A stretch of DNA of 64,000 nucleotides from Streptomyces sp. CBMA152 (GTDB taxonomy: Bacteria; Actinomycetota; Actinomycetes; Streptomycetales; Streptomycetaceae), in the NCBI RefSeq assembly GCF_014596475.1, contig NZ_MECJ01000002.1, positions 496,001 through 560,000 on the forward strand, written 5' to 3'. Shown here in pieces: positions 50,322 through 58,689 of this stretch. The stretch's first letter is position 1; the number at the start of each line of letters is the position of its first letter. The notes below the pieces were generated by a model. That model did not search any database and was not told the origin of the DNA. It saw only the letters and a program-made list of their open reading frames with translations. The position numbers were made by a program, and so were the translations under genes.

Positions 50322-50726
50322 TTATGCGGGCAGCGGATGGACGGTCACGTGGTAGTCCTGCAGGATCCGGCCGTCGTCGTCCAGTACGAGGAAGACCCGG
50401 GCGGCCCAGGCCACCTCGTCGACCAGCGGGCCCTTGGCGTACGTCATCTGGATGGTGAAGATGACGACTTGACCGTGCACGGTGACGTGGTGGTCGGCCG
50501 CGATGCGGTAGTCGCCGGAGGCGACGAACAACCCGTACGCCTCCGCGACCCGGTCCACCAGCTCGTCATGGCCGCGGAACTGGGTGCCTTCGATGAACTC
50601 GACGCCGTCCGGGGCCCAGAGCCGGGCGACGGCTCGCCTGCGTGCGGCAGCGTCGGGCTCGCTCCAGACGTCGACGTAGCGCTGCACGATCTGGTCCACA
50701 TCCGTTGCGGTGGTCTGCGCCGTCAT
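50322..50726 (-). CDS. SnoaL/NTF2-like protein (SgcJ-type)
   Basis: A 134-residue NTF2-fold protein. It has a helical start (IVQRYVDVWSEPDAAARRRA), VARLWAPDGVEFIEGTQFRG, and beta-sheet strands HHVTVHGQVVIFTIQMTY and ARVFLVLDDDGRILQDYHVT. Such proteins bind or transform small hydrophobic ligands. It is divergent from a MerR regulator with a dyad promoter between them and is probably its target. Confidence 0.85.
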   Translation of the reverse strand: MTAQTTATDVDQIVQRYVDVWSEPDAAARRRAVARLWAPDGVEFIEGTQFRGHDELVDRVAEAYGLFVASGDYRIAADHHVTVHGQVVIFTIQMTYAKGPLVDEVAWAARVFLVLDDDGRILQDYHVTVHPLPA

Positions 50727-50834
50727 GGTTGCTCAACTCCATTGCTTCGGTGGGTGGTTCGCCGGGGTCCGGCGTGGGCACCACACTCCGGGCGGCCGTC
50801 GGGGGAAGGGCAAGGGGGAAGGCGCCGCCGAACT

Positions 50835-50849
50835 CTCCCCCTGGGGGAG
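50835..50849. promoter_or_regulatory. MerR-type dyad CTCCCCCTGGGGGAG
   Basis: Seven-base arms around a single T, 17 bases before the GTG of the MerR gene. Dyads of this kind (CTCCCC...GGGGAG) are typical for drug-sensing MerR regulators. CACAAT at 50854 could be the -10 and the transcript would then be leaderless. Confidence 0.65.
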
Positions 50850-50865
50850 GGCGCACAATCGACGG

Positions 50866-51729
50866 GTGACGAGCTACCTGTCGATCGGCGACTTCGCGCG
50901 TGCCACCCACATGACCGTCAAGACCCTGCGCCACTACCACGAGATAGGCCTGCTGGAACCGGCCGACGTCGACCCGCACACCGGATACCGGCGCTACTCG
51001 ACCCGGCAGATCCCCACCGCCCAGGTGGTACGACGCTTCCGGGACCTCGGGATGCCCCTGGAGGAGATCAGGACCGTACTGACCGCGTCGGACGTGGAGG
51101 CCCGCAACCAGCACATCAGCGCCCACCTGCGGCGGCTGGAGGATGAACTCGGCCGTACCCAGCGAGCGGTCGCGTCGCTGCGCGACCTGCTGACACCGCC
51201 CGCGTCCGAGGACACACCCCCGATCGAACTGCGCAGCGTCGGCGCCGTTCCGGCCGCGGCGATCACGGCGACGATCGAGGCGCAGGACGGTGTGACCTGG
51301 CTCCAGGGCGCCCTGGGTGAACTGTTCGCGACCATGGCGGGCCAGGGGTTGCGCGAGACGGGTCATGCCGGCGGCGTGTACGAGGACGACCTGTTCACCG
51401 TGCACCGGGGCCGTGTCACCGTCTTCGTCCCCTGCGACGGCCCTGTCCGGCCGGTCGGCCGGGTCGAGCCCCTGCTCGTGCCCCCGGCGGAGCTCGCCGT
51501 GATCGAACACTGCGGCTCCCCGTCCGAGGTCGACCGTGCCTACGGCGCCCTCGCCGCATACGTATCGCGCCACACCCTCGCCGTCGACGGCCCGATCCGC
51601 GAGTACTACGTGACCGGCCAACGCCACACCCCGGACCCCGCGTTGTGGCGGACCGAGGTCTGCTGGCCGGTCTTCAGCACACGCGTCACCGACCGCGACA
51701 GCGCGGCCCAGTCCGGGCGGGCGGATTGA
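50866..51729 (+). CDS. MerR-family regulator with GyrI-like effector domain
   Basis: A 287-residue regulator. The N-terminal MerR HTH is clear (YLSIGDFARATHMTVKTLRH, then TGYRRYSTRQIPTAQVVRRF), followed by a coiled dimer helix and a C-terminal GyrI/BmrR-like ligand domain (AVIEHCGSPSEVDRAYGALA, YYVTGQRHTPDPALWRTEV). It likely binds a hydrophobic cation or drug and activates its own and the divergent SnoaL promoter by DNA twisting. GTG start. Confidence 0.9.
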   Translation: MTSYLSIGDFARATHMTVKTLRHYHEIGLLEPADVDPHTGYRRYSTRQIPTAQVVRRFRDLGMPLEEIRTVLTASDVEARNQHISAHLRRLEDELGRTQRAVASLRDLLTPPASEDTPPIELRSVGAVPAAAITATIEAQDGVTWLQGALGELFATMAGQGLRETGHAGGVYEDDLFTVHRGRVTVFVPCDGPVRPVGRVEPLLVPPAELAVIEHCGSPSEVDRAYGALAAYVSRHTLAVDGPIREYYVTGQRHTPDPALWRTEVCWPVFSTRVTDRDSAAQSGRAD

Positions 51730-51810
51730 GCGGGGGCCCGAACGCGCTGACGGGCGTACGTTGCCGTAGGCGAGGCAGCGCTCACCATCCGTGGTGGTTC
51801 ACCAGGGCGG

Positions 51811-52968
51811 TCAGTGGCGCCGGTGGGCGTTGAGCCGGGCGGCCTGGCGCGTCAGGTAGTCGCGCTCGGCGAGGTTGGGTGCTTTGAGGGCGGCTTCGGC
51901 GTACAGCCGTGCCGCCGTCGACAGGTCGCCGTCGCGCTCGTGGAGGTACGCGGCCACCGCGGTGTGGCGGGGCAGCGAGTCGTCCAGGGCCGCGAGGGCC
52001 GCGAGACCGGCGCGTGGTCCGTCGGCCTCGCCCACGGCGACCGCGCGGTTGAGCCGGACGACGGGGCTGTCGGTGAGGCGTACGAGCTCGTCGTACCACT
52101 CGACGATCTGCACCCAGTCGGTCTCCTCGGCGGTGAGCGCGTCGGCGTGGAGTGCCGCGATGGCGGCCTGGGCCTGGAACTCGCCGAGGCGGTCGCGGGC
52201 GAGGGCGGCTTGCAGGATGTCGACGCCCTCCGCGATCGACTTGGTGTCCCATCGGCCGCGGTCCTGCTCGGCGAGCGGCACCAGGCTGCCGTCGGGGGCG
52301 GTGCGGGTGGCGCGCCGGGCGTGGTGGAGCAGCATGAGGGCGAGCAACCCCGCCACCTCGGGGTGGTCGATCGCGGCCGCGAGCTGCCGGGTGAGGCGGA
52401 TGGCCTCGGCGGCGAGGTCGATGTCGCCGGAGTAGCCCTCGTTGAAGACCAGATAGAGGACGCGCAGCACGGTGGCGACGTCGCCGGGCTGGTCGAACCG
52501 TATGCCGGAGACGGTGCGTTTGGCGCGGCTGATGCGCTGCGCCATGGTCGCCTCGGGCACCAGGTAGGCCTGGGCGATCTGGCGGGTGGTGAGCCCGCCC
52601 ACCGCGCGCAGCGTGAGCGCGATGGCGGACGACGGGGTCAGTGACGGGTGGGCGCACAGGAAGTAGAGCTGGAGTGTGTCGTCCACGCCGGGCGCGGGCC
52701 CGGGTGCCGGTTCCTCCTCGACCAGGTCCTCGCGTCGGCGGCGGGCGGTGTCCGCCCGGGCCTGGTCGAGGAACTTGCGCCAGGCCACGGTGACCAGCCA
52801 GCCCTTCGCATCGCGCGGCAGGTCGGCGGGCCAGACGCGGACGGCCTCGACCAGCGCGTCCTGCACCGCGTCCTCGGCCGCCGCGAAGTCGGCTCCGCGG
52901 CGGACGAGGACGGCGAGCACGCTCGGCGTGAGGCTCCTCAGCAGGGCCTCGTTCATAGGGGAGGTCAC
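51811..52968 (-). CDS. ECF sigma factor with C-terminal DUF6596/TPR-like domain (ECF42/SigJ type)
   Basis: A 385-residue sigma factor. Region 2 is DFAAAEDAVQDALVEAVRVW and WLVTVAWRKFLDQARAD; region 4 is TLRAVGGLTTRQIAQAYLVP. The long C-terminal helical domain (VLRVLYLVFNEGYSGDID to RLNAHRRH) is characteristic of this group, which replaces an anti-sigma factor. The start overlaps the stop of the YciI gene by four bases (GTGA). Association with YciI/DGPF proteins is typical of ECF42. Confidence 0.92.
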   Translation of the reverse strand: MTSPMNEALLRSLTPSVLAVLVRRGADFAAAEDAVQDALVEAVRVWPADLPRDAKGWLVTVAWRKFLDQARADTARRRREDLVEEEPAPGPAPGVDDTLQLYFLCAHPSLTPSSAIALTLRAVGGLTTRQIAQAYLVPEATMAQRISRAKRTVSGIRFDQPGDVATVLRVLYLVFNEGYSGDIDLAAEAIRLTRQLAAAIDHPEVAGLLALMLLHHARRATRTAPDGSLVPLAEQDRGRWDTKSIAEGVDILQAALARDRLGEFQAQAAIAALHADALTAEETDWVQIVEWYDELVRLTDSPVVRLNRAVAVGEADGPRAGLAALAALDDSLPRHTAVAAYLHERDGDLSTAARLYAEAALKAPNLAERDYLTRQAARLNAHRRH

Positions 52969-53372
52969 TCCGTGATGGTGGGAGGGCAGGCCAGGAACGG
53001 GCGCACCTCAAGCCACTCGTGGATCGGCTTCCCGCCCGCCCCGGGGGCGGCCGACAGCTCCCCGGCCAGCTCGATGGCGCGCTCGTAGCTGTCGACGTCG
53101 ATCACCATCCAGCCGGCGATGAGGTCCTTGGTCTCGGCGAACGGGCCGTCGGTGACCGGCGGGCGCCCCTCACCGTCGTATCGCACAAACGTTCCCTCGG
53201 GGGTGAGTGCCTGGCTGTCGACGAACTCGCCGGTTCCCTCCAGCCGGTCCGCGAAGTCGCGCATGTACTGCACGTGCGCCGAGATCTCCTCGGGCGTCCA
53301 CTGGTCCATGGGCACGTCGTTCAGGCAGGCCGGGGCGCCGCGGTAGTGCTTGAGCAGCAGGTACTTGGCCAT
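52965..53372 (-). CDS. YciI/DGPF-domain protein, partner of the ECF sigma factor
   Basis: A 135-residue protein with the DGPF signature, VTDGPFAETKDLIAGWMVID, and a YciI-like alpha/beta ferredoxin fold (MAKYLLLKHYRGAPACLND). GAGGAGA lies before the ATG at 53372. It is translated together with the ECF42-type sigma gene. Its biochemical role in these pairs is unknown; a small-molecule-sensing or enzymatic role is assumed. Confidence 0.92.
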   Translation of the reverse strand: MAKYLLLKHYRGAPACLNDVPMDQWTPEEISAHVQYMRDFADRLEGTGEFVDSQALTPEGTFVRYDGEGRPPVTDGPFAETKDLIAGWMVIDVDSYERAIELAGELSAAPGAGGKPIHEWLEVRPFLACPPTITE

Positions 53373-53523
53373 GATGGTCTCCTCGGTACTGGTGCGCCCC
53401 ATTGTGGTCGCGTTCACTGCCGGGACGGAGCCGGTCACGGGTTCTCGACATCGGCGTGCGAACTTTTTTCGCCCGGGTAGCTGAGCCCGGGTGACGGGGC
53501 GGCCGGGCCCGACCCCGGCAGCG

Positions 53524-54462
53524 TCAGCTGAAGGAGCGCCGGTAGGTGTGGGGGCTGACGCCGGTGGTGCGCTTGAAGCGGTCGCGGAAGGCGGTGGGGG
53601 AGCCGAATCCGACTTGGGCGCCGATGCGCTCGACGGAGTGGCGGGTGGTCTCCAGGAGGTGCTGCGCCTGGCGGACGCGGGCGCGGTGGAGCCATTGCAG
53701 TGGCGTGGCCCCGGTTTGTTCGCGGAAGCGTCGGATCAGGGTGCGGGTGCTCATCTGGGCCTGAGCGGCGATGTCGGCGAGCGTCAGCTCGCGGTTCAGG
53801 TTGCCCTGGAGCCAGGTGAGCAGGGGTTCGAGTTCCGAGCCCTGCGGGGTCGGTGCGTGGTCGTGGACGATGAACTGCGCCTGGCCGCCCTCGCGTTCGA
53901 GGGGGACGACGGACAGACGGGCGGCGTCGGCGGCGACCGCCGAGCCGTAGTCGCGGCGGATCATGTGCAGACACAGGTCCAGGCCGGCGGCGGCGCCCGC
54001 CGAGGTGAGGATCTGCCCGTTGTCGACGTACAGGACGTTCGGGTCGACCTCGATGTCCGGGTGGGCCGCGGCCAGGAGGTCGGCCGCGATCCAGTGGGTC
54101 GTGGCGCGCAGGCCGTCCAGGAGACCGGTGGCGGCCAGCGGGAAGGCGCCGGTGCAGATGGAGGCGATACGGGTGCCGCGCCCGGCCGCCGCGCGCAGCG
54201 CGTCACGGACGGCTGGGCCGATCGGCGCCGCGGGATCGGCGGTGCCGGGCACGATGATCGTGTCGGCACCGTCGAATCCGTCCAGCCCCCAGGGCGCGCG
54301 CAGGGTGAACGCGCCCGCGTCGACGTCGGGCTGCTCGGCGCACACGCGGACCTGGTATCCGGGACGGCCGTCCGGGAGGCGGGTGCGGCCGAACACCTCG
54401 ATCGGGGTGGACAGATCGAAGGGGATCACCTGGTCCAGGGCCAGGACGGCGACGGTGTGCAT
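53524..54462 (-). CDS. GlxA-family AraC regulator with DJ-1/PfpI-like domain
   Basis: A 312-residue regulator. The N-terminal DJ-1/PfpI-like part starts MHTVAVLALDQVIPFDLSTP and has GTRIASICTGAFPLAATGLL at the nucleophile-elbow position. The C-terminal AraC domain has two HTHs (ELTLADIAAQAQMSTRTLIR and HSVERIGAQVGFGSPTAFRD, then TGVSPHTYRR). The ATG at 54462 is the natural domain start. It lies beside a divergent PfpI remnant. Confidence 0.9.
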   Translation of the reverse strand: MHTVAVLALDQVIPFDLSTPIEVFGRTRLPDGRPGYQVRVCAEQPDVDAGAFTLRAPWGLDGFDGADTIIVPGTADPAAPIGPAVRDALRAAAGRGTRIASICTGAFPLAATGLLDGLRATTHWIAADLLAAAHPDIEVDPNVLYVDNGQILTSAGAAAGLDLCLHMIRRDYGSAVAADAARLSVVPLEREGGQAQFIVHDHAPTPQGSELEPLLTWLQGNLNRELTLADIAAQAQMSTRTLIRRFREQTGATPLQWLHRARVRQAQHLLETTRHSVERIGAQVGFGSPTAFRDRFKRTTGVSPHTYRRSFS

Positions 54463-54522
54463 GGCTGGAAGGTATCCGCCCGCCCTAGCCGGGATGGCTC
54501 TCGGGGTCCGAGGCACGTCCGT

Positions 54523-54939
54523 ATGACCAGCTCAGAAGCCATGCCGGCGGTGATGGTGATATTCCGTCGGAACCTGTCACTCACGCCACTGGGAGGTCGG
54601 CCGGAGCCCGTTTGGCGTCGGGGACGAACCGCGACGACCGATACGACCCGGGGCCGCATGGGGGAGCTCGGCGAACTGCCCGATCTGGAGGCGGAGGTGG
54701 GGCCGGGGGAGTGGAAGCAGGACGAGTTCATCCCCGTACTGCTGGGCCGCACCTTGAGCACCGAGCTGCCCGCGCTGATGAAGGCGGCGATGGACAACCC
54801 GGAGGTGACGGTCAGTACGGTGTGCGGAGGTTCGCTGGTCCTGGCCATGGCCGGTCTGCTGGAGGGCCGCCATGCCACCACTCACCACATGGCCTTGGAC
54901 ATGCTGGGTGCCATGGGCGTCCACGCGGTCGGCCTGTGA
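54523..54939 (+). pseudogene. DJ-1/PfpI remnant
   Basis: An open frame of 138 codons. Only the last part resembles a PfpI protein: STVCGGSLVLAMAGLLEG, RHATTHHMALDMLGAMGV, then a stop where about 60 more residues would be expected. The upstream part (from the ATG or from 54658, MGELGELPDL) does not match the family N-terminus. Probably a decayed gene or fused fragment. No clear RBS. Confidence 0.5.
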
Positions 54940-54993
54940 CCATGCGCCCGCCGATGGGGCACGTCCGGGCCCGCGAGCGGATGCCCGTTGTCG

Positions 54994-55614
54994 TCACCGC
55001 CGCCGTTCGATGCCCTGCATGAGCAGTGTGACCACGGTGTTGAGGACTGAGTCCAGTTCCTGCGGGGGAATGCGGAGGCGGTCGGCGCGCCATGTGAGGC
55101 CGAGTACGCCGTTCATGGTGGCCCACATCGCGGTGGCGGCGAGTTCGGGGTCCACGTCCGGGTTGAACGAGCCGTCCGCGATGCCGTCGCGCAGCGCCGC
55201 GACGAGCTTGGCGTTCTGCTCGACGACGAGATCCGCGATCCCGCCCAGGCCCTCGGCGTCGGCGGGCGGTTCCGCGAGGAGGCGGAAGTGGTGCGGGCGT
55301 TCCATGGCGAAGCGCGTGTAGGCCTCGGCGGCCAGCAGGATGCGCTCGGACGGAGTGCCGGGGGTGGCGTACGCCGCGTCCATGTAGTCCCGGTTCTCCT
55401 CGAAGGCCAGCTCGGCCACCGCGATGAGGACGGCGGATCTGCCGCCCACCCGGTTGTAGACCGTCTGCACGGCGACATCGGCGCGCTCGGCGACGGCTTC
55501 GAGGGTCAGGGCCGCGGGTCCTCCCGCGACGAGGATCGCTTCGGCCGCTTCGATGATCGACCGCCGTGTCGCGGCCGCCCGCCGTTGCGTTCGGGAGGTG
55601 TCTTGCGTTGCCAC
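54994..55614 (-). CDS. TetR/AcrR-family repressor
   Basis: A 206-residue regulator with a standard HTH (RRSIIEAAEAILVAGGPAAL, then VAERADVAVQTVYNRVGGR) and a helical ligand domain with the WxxxDRLRIPPQELD end typical of one actinobacterial group. GTG start at 55614. Three TTCCAA repeats at 18-bp spacing lie right upstream, in the divergent promoter with the lipoprotein-kinase operon, and may be its operator. Confidence 0.9.
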   Translation of the reverse strand: MATQDTSRTQRRAAATRRSIIEAAEAILVAGGPAALTLEAVAERADVAVQTVYNRVGGRSAVLIAVAELAFEENRDYMDAAYATPGTPSERILLAAEAYTRFAMERPHHFRLLAEPPADAEGLGGIADLVVEQNAKLVAALRDGIADGSFNPDVDPELAATAMWATMNGVLGLTWRADRLRIPPQELDSVLNTVVTLLMQGIERRR

Positions 55615-55632
55615 GGCGCCACTTTACAGTGC

Positions 55633-55678
55633 TTCCAAAGTTGGGATAGCTTCCAACATTGTGAGTGGTTCCAACATT
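55633..55678. promoter_or_regulatory. Three TTCCAA direct repeats, 18 bp apart
   Basis: TTCCAA begins at 55633, 55651 and 55669; the last two extend to TTCCAACATT. The first is also part of CCAAAGTTGG, a small dyad. The spacing of nearly two helical turns would line up bound protein on one face of the DNA. Position: divergent promoter of the TetR gene and the kinase operon. Confidence 0.5.
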
Positions 55679-56563
55679 AACGATTTACCGGGTGTCGACC
55701 CGGGGGAGCGTTCGCGGTGGGCGCGGCCGGGGAGCCCACGAGGGCGGGGGCGTGCGGCGCTGGCTCTGTGCGCGGCCGTGCTCGCGGGTTGTACGGCCAC
55801 CGACGGCGGGCACGGCGAAGCCCGTCCCGAGCGGACGGGCACTGGCGCGTCCGGCCTGACGTCCCCTGTGCCCACGAGCGCGCAGACCGGGCAGGCGGGC
55901 ACCGCCACGCCGACTCCCCGCTTCCGGGCCGACCCCGCGCGCGTCCCCACCACCCGCGCCGCAGCTCTCGACCTGGCACGCGCCGTCGCCGCGGGGCCCG
56001 ACAGTTACGGTCCCGGGTACGAGAGGCGCTCGCCGTACGAGAGCGATCCGGCCGACTGGCCGGTCCTGGGCACGGACTGCATATGGCGGCAGGAGAAGCA
56101 GCCCGATGACGTCCTCGCCGCCTTCACCCGCTACAGCCGCCTTCCCGCGAGCGGCGGCAGGGGCGAGGTCCGGCTGGCCGCCACCGTCACCGTCCACCGC
56201 ACCACAGCCCAGGCCGACTTGGAGATCGCCGAGACGCTGGAGCAGGCACTGCGCTGCCCCGACCAGCAACTGCGTGAGACCGAACGGATCTCCGGTCTGA
56301 ATTCCATCGGCTCCGGCTACGGCATGAACGGCGACCTCTCCGTCGACGACACCCTCATGGAGATGGGCAGCTACCTCGACCCGGCCCTGGGCAACGGCCC
56401 GACCCAGTACTACTGGAACCAGGTCCGGCTCGGCCCGGTCACGTTGGCAGTCGCCGTCCAAGGCGGCCGGGGTATCGCCCAGATCGACCTGCTGACCACT
56501 CAGGCGCGGGCGGTCGGCGAGATGAAGTCCATGGTGCGCACTCGTCTCGGGGGCCAGAAGTGA
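55661..56563 (+). CDS. Lipoprotein, first gene of the kinase-receptor operon
   Basis: A 300-residue secreted lipoprotein with the lipobox ALCAAVLAGCTAT, a Thr/Pro-rich tether and an unclassified external domain with Cys in GTDCIWRQEKQP and ALRCPDQQL. The GTG at 55661 is the only plausible start but has no SD, so it may be leaderless; codon 9 is TTA. The stop overlaps the start of the first kinase gene by four bases (56560-56563), so the three proteins are probably made together. It may present a ligand to the receptors, which is inference. Confidence 0.7.
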   Translation: MSGSNINDLPGVDPGERSRWARPGSPRGRGRAALALCAAVLAGCTATDGGHGEARPERTGTGASGLTSPVPTSAQTGQAGTATPTPRFRADPARVPTTRAAALDLARAVAAGPDSYGPGYERRSPYESDPADWPVLGTDCIWRQEKQPDDVLAAFTRYSRLPASGGRGEVRLAATVTVHRTTAQADLEIAETLEQALRCPDQQLRETERISGLNSIGSGYGMNGDLSVDDTLMEMGSYLDPALGNGPTQYYWNQVRLGPVTLAVAVQGGRGIAQIDLLTTQARAVGEMKSMVRTRLGGQK

Positions 56564-58689
56564 CCGACCGTTCCCTGCGTCCCTCCGACCCCGCCTTCGT
56601 CGGCGGCCACCGTGTGCTGGCCCGGCTCGGCGAGGGCGGCATGGGCGTCGTCTACCTCGGCCGTACGGAGACGGGGGCGCTCGCCGCGGTCAAGGTGATC
56701 CAGGCCGAGTACGCGCACGACGAGGAATTCCGGGCCAGGTTCCGCCGCGAGACACGGGCCGCACGGCGGGTGGACTGCCCCTGGGTGGTCAAGGTCACCG
56801 GAGCCGACCCGGAGGCCGAACAGCCCTGGCTGGCCACGGCGTTCGAGCCCGGGCCCTCGCTCGCCGACGCCGTCCACCGGCACGGTCCGCTGCCGGTAGG
56901 GGCCGTACGGGTCCTGGGCAGGCAACTGGCCCGCGCGCTCGATGCCGTCCACGCGGTGCGCCTGGTGCACCGGGACGTCAAGCCCGGCAACATCCTGCTC
57001 GCCGTGGACGGCCCCCGCCTCATCGACTTCGGCATCGCCCGGTTCGCCGACGACACCGCGATCACCTCCGCCGACCTGGTCGTCGGCACCCCCGGCTTCC
57101 TCTCTCCGGAGCAGGCGGCGGGTGGTGGCCAACTCGGCCCGGCGAGCGACATGTTCTCGTTGGGATGCGTGCTGGCGTACGCGGCGACCGGGCGGCCGCC
57201 CTTCGGCGGCGGTGCCGTCGACGCCCTGCTCTATCGCACCGTCCACGACCGGCCCGACCTCGACGGTGTCGAGGAGGAACTGGCCGCCGTGCTGCTGCGC
57301 TGCCTCGCCAAGGTTGCGGCCGATCGCCCGACCGCGGCCGAACTGGATGCCGCGCTCGTCGAGGACGTACCCCCGGCAACCGCCGACTGGTTGCCCGAGG
57401 ACGTGGTCCGGCTGATCGCCGAGCGGTCGGCCGAGATGATGGCGCTGCCGGAGATCGAGGCCACGCTCGCCGACGCGCCGCAGCCCACCGCGCCGTCGCG
57501 CCGCAGGTTCCTCGCCCTCACCTCCGGCGGCGCGGTCCTCGCCGCAGGAGGCGGCATCGCGGCCTGGGCGGCGCTGCGCAGCGGCAGCCGTCGCGCGAAG
57601 GGGCCTGCCGCACCCGGCTGGGCGCTGGGTGTCCAGGCCGATCTCAGCGGCCCCGGCAAGGCGGCCGGGCAGGCCCAGGAACAGGGGGCGCGGCTCGCCG
57701 TCGAGCAGTTCAACGCCCTTGGCGAGCGGGCGTTCACGCTGGAATTGCGGACCGCCGACGACGGCGGCAGCGCCGACCGCGCCGTCACGGCGGCACAGCG
57801 GCTCGTGGCCGATCCGGACGTCCTGGCCGTCCTCGGTTCGAGCGCCGACGCCACCACCCAGGCCGCGCTGCCCGTCTACGACGCGGCGCTGCTGCCCGTG
57901 ATCAGCATGTCCGCCGGGCAGAACCTCCTGCAGAACGTCCGCTCCTTCGTACGCGGCCGCCCCCTGCACAACGCGGTGGCGATGAAGCTCGCCTTCCAGC
58001 TGAAAGCCACCAGCTCGGCCACGCCGGTCGGCCTCCTCCTTGACCGCAGCGGCGGCGACGTCTCCTGGATGTCCATCCAGATGATCAACCTCGTCCTCCG
58101 CAAGTACGGCGACACCACCCACCCCCGCGTCATCCCGGCCGGCACCACGGACCTGGCGCCGGTCCTCGACGACATGCGGGCCCACGGCATCCGCGCCTTC
58201 GTCTACGCGGGACCGGCGGAAGGGGCGATCCGCGCGGCCCGGGGCCTCGCGCGCTTCGACGGGCCGAAGTACGCGGCCGAACCCGCCCTGGACGCCCGGT
58301 TCGCCGCCGAGCCGACGGCCGAGGGCTGGACCGTCACGGCCAGCGCGATCGGGATCGAAGCACCCTCCGTACACACCTTCGCGCAGGCGTTCCGCACCCG
58401 GTACGGTCACGCGCCCGGGCTCTGGGCCGCCGAGGGTTACGACGCCGCGAACCTGCTGATCCGCGAGCTCACCGCAGCCAACGGCAAGCGCCCGGCGCGC
58501 GCGGCGCTCGCCACTTCCCTCAAGACCGCCCGCTATCAAGGCATCACCCGTGCCTTCGCCTTCGACGCCGAGACGGCGGGGACGCCGATGCTCGCCACCC
58601 CCGCCAGCTTCGTCCACGAGGTACGCGGCGGAGCGTTCCGCTATCTGGGCCCCGCACCGGACAAGGCGCCCCGGCCGAAGGGGAAGTGA
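56560..58689 (+). CDS. Ser/Thr kinase fused to an external substrate-binding domain (copy 1)
   Basis: A 709-residue receptor kinase. Kinase domain about 18-275: LARLGEGGMGVVYLG, AAVKVIQ, HRDVKPGNILL, DFGIAR. A linker leads to Ser313-Arg-Arg-Arg-Phe-Leu followed by a membrane helix (TSGGAVLAAGGGIAAWAALR). This matches the twin-arginine motif SRRxFL but in the middle of the chain. The C-terminal 370 residues are a type-1 periplasmic-binding fold of the branched-chain amino acid/urea group (VQADLSGPGKAAGQAQEQGA, LAVLGSSADATTQAALPVYD). GTG start overlapping the lipoprotein stop. It probably binds a small nutrient outside and signals by phosphorylation. Confidence 0.9.
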   Translation: MTDRSLRPSDPAFVGGHRVLARLGEGGMGVVYLGRTETGALAAVKVIQAEYAHDEEFRARFRRETRAARRVDCPWVVKVTGADPEAEQPWLATAFEPGPSLADAVHRHGPLPVGAVRVLGRQLARALDAVHAVRLVHRDVKPGNILLAVDGPRLIDFGIARFADDTAITSADLVVGTPGFLSPEQAAGGGQLGPASDMFSLGCVLAYAATGRPPFGGGAVDALLYRTVHDRPDLDGVEEELAAVLLRCLAKVAADRPTAAELDAALVEDVPPATADWLPEDVVRLIAERSAEMMALPEIEATLADAPQPTAPSRRRFLALTSGGAVLAAGGGIAAWAALRSGSRRAKGPAAPGWALGVQADLSGPGKAAGQAQEQGARLAVEQFNALGERAFTLELRTADDGGSADRAVTAAQRLVADPDVLAVLGSSADATTQAALPVYDAALLPVISMSAGQNLLQNVRSFVRGRPLHNAVAMKLAFQLKATSSATPVGLLLDRSGGDVSWMSIQMINLVLRKYGDTTHPRVIPAGTTDLAPVLDDMRAHGIRAFVYAGPAEGAIRAARGLARFDGPKYAAEPALDARFAAEPTAEGWTVTASAIGIEAPSVHTFAQAFRTRYGHAPGLWAAEGYDAANLLIRELTAANGKRPARAALATSLKTARYQGITRAFAFDAETAGTPMLATPASFVHEVRGGAFRYLGPAPDKAPRPKGK

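Noticed and set aside
56500..58617. 705-codon minus-strand frame opposite kinase copy 1
   Set aside because: Typical high-GC antisense shadow; the kinase frame has all catalytic motifs.
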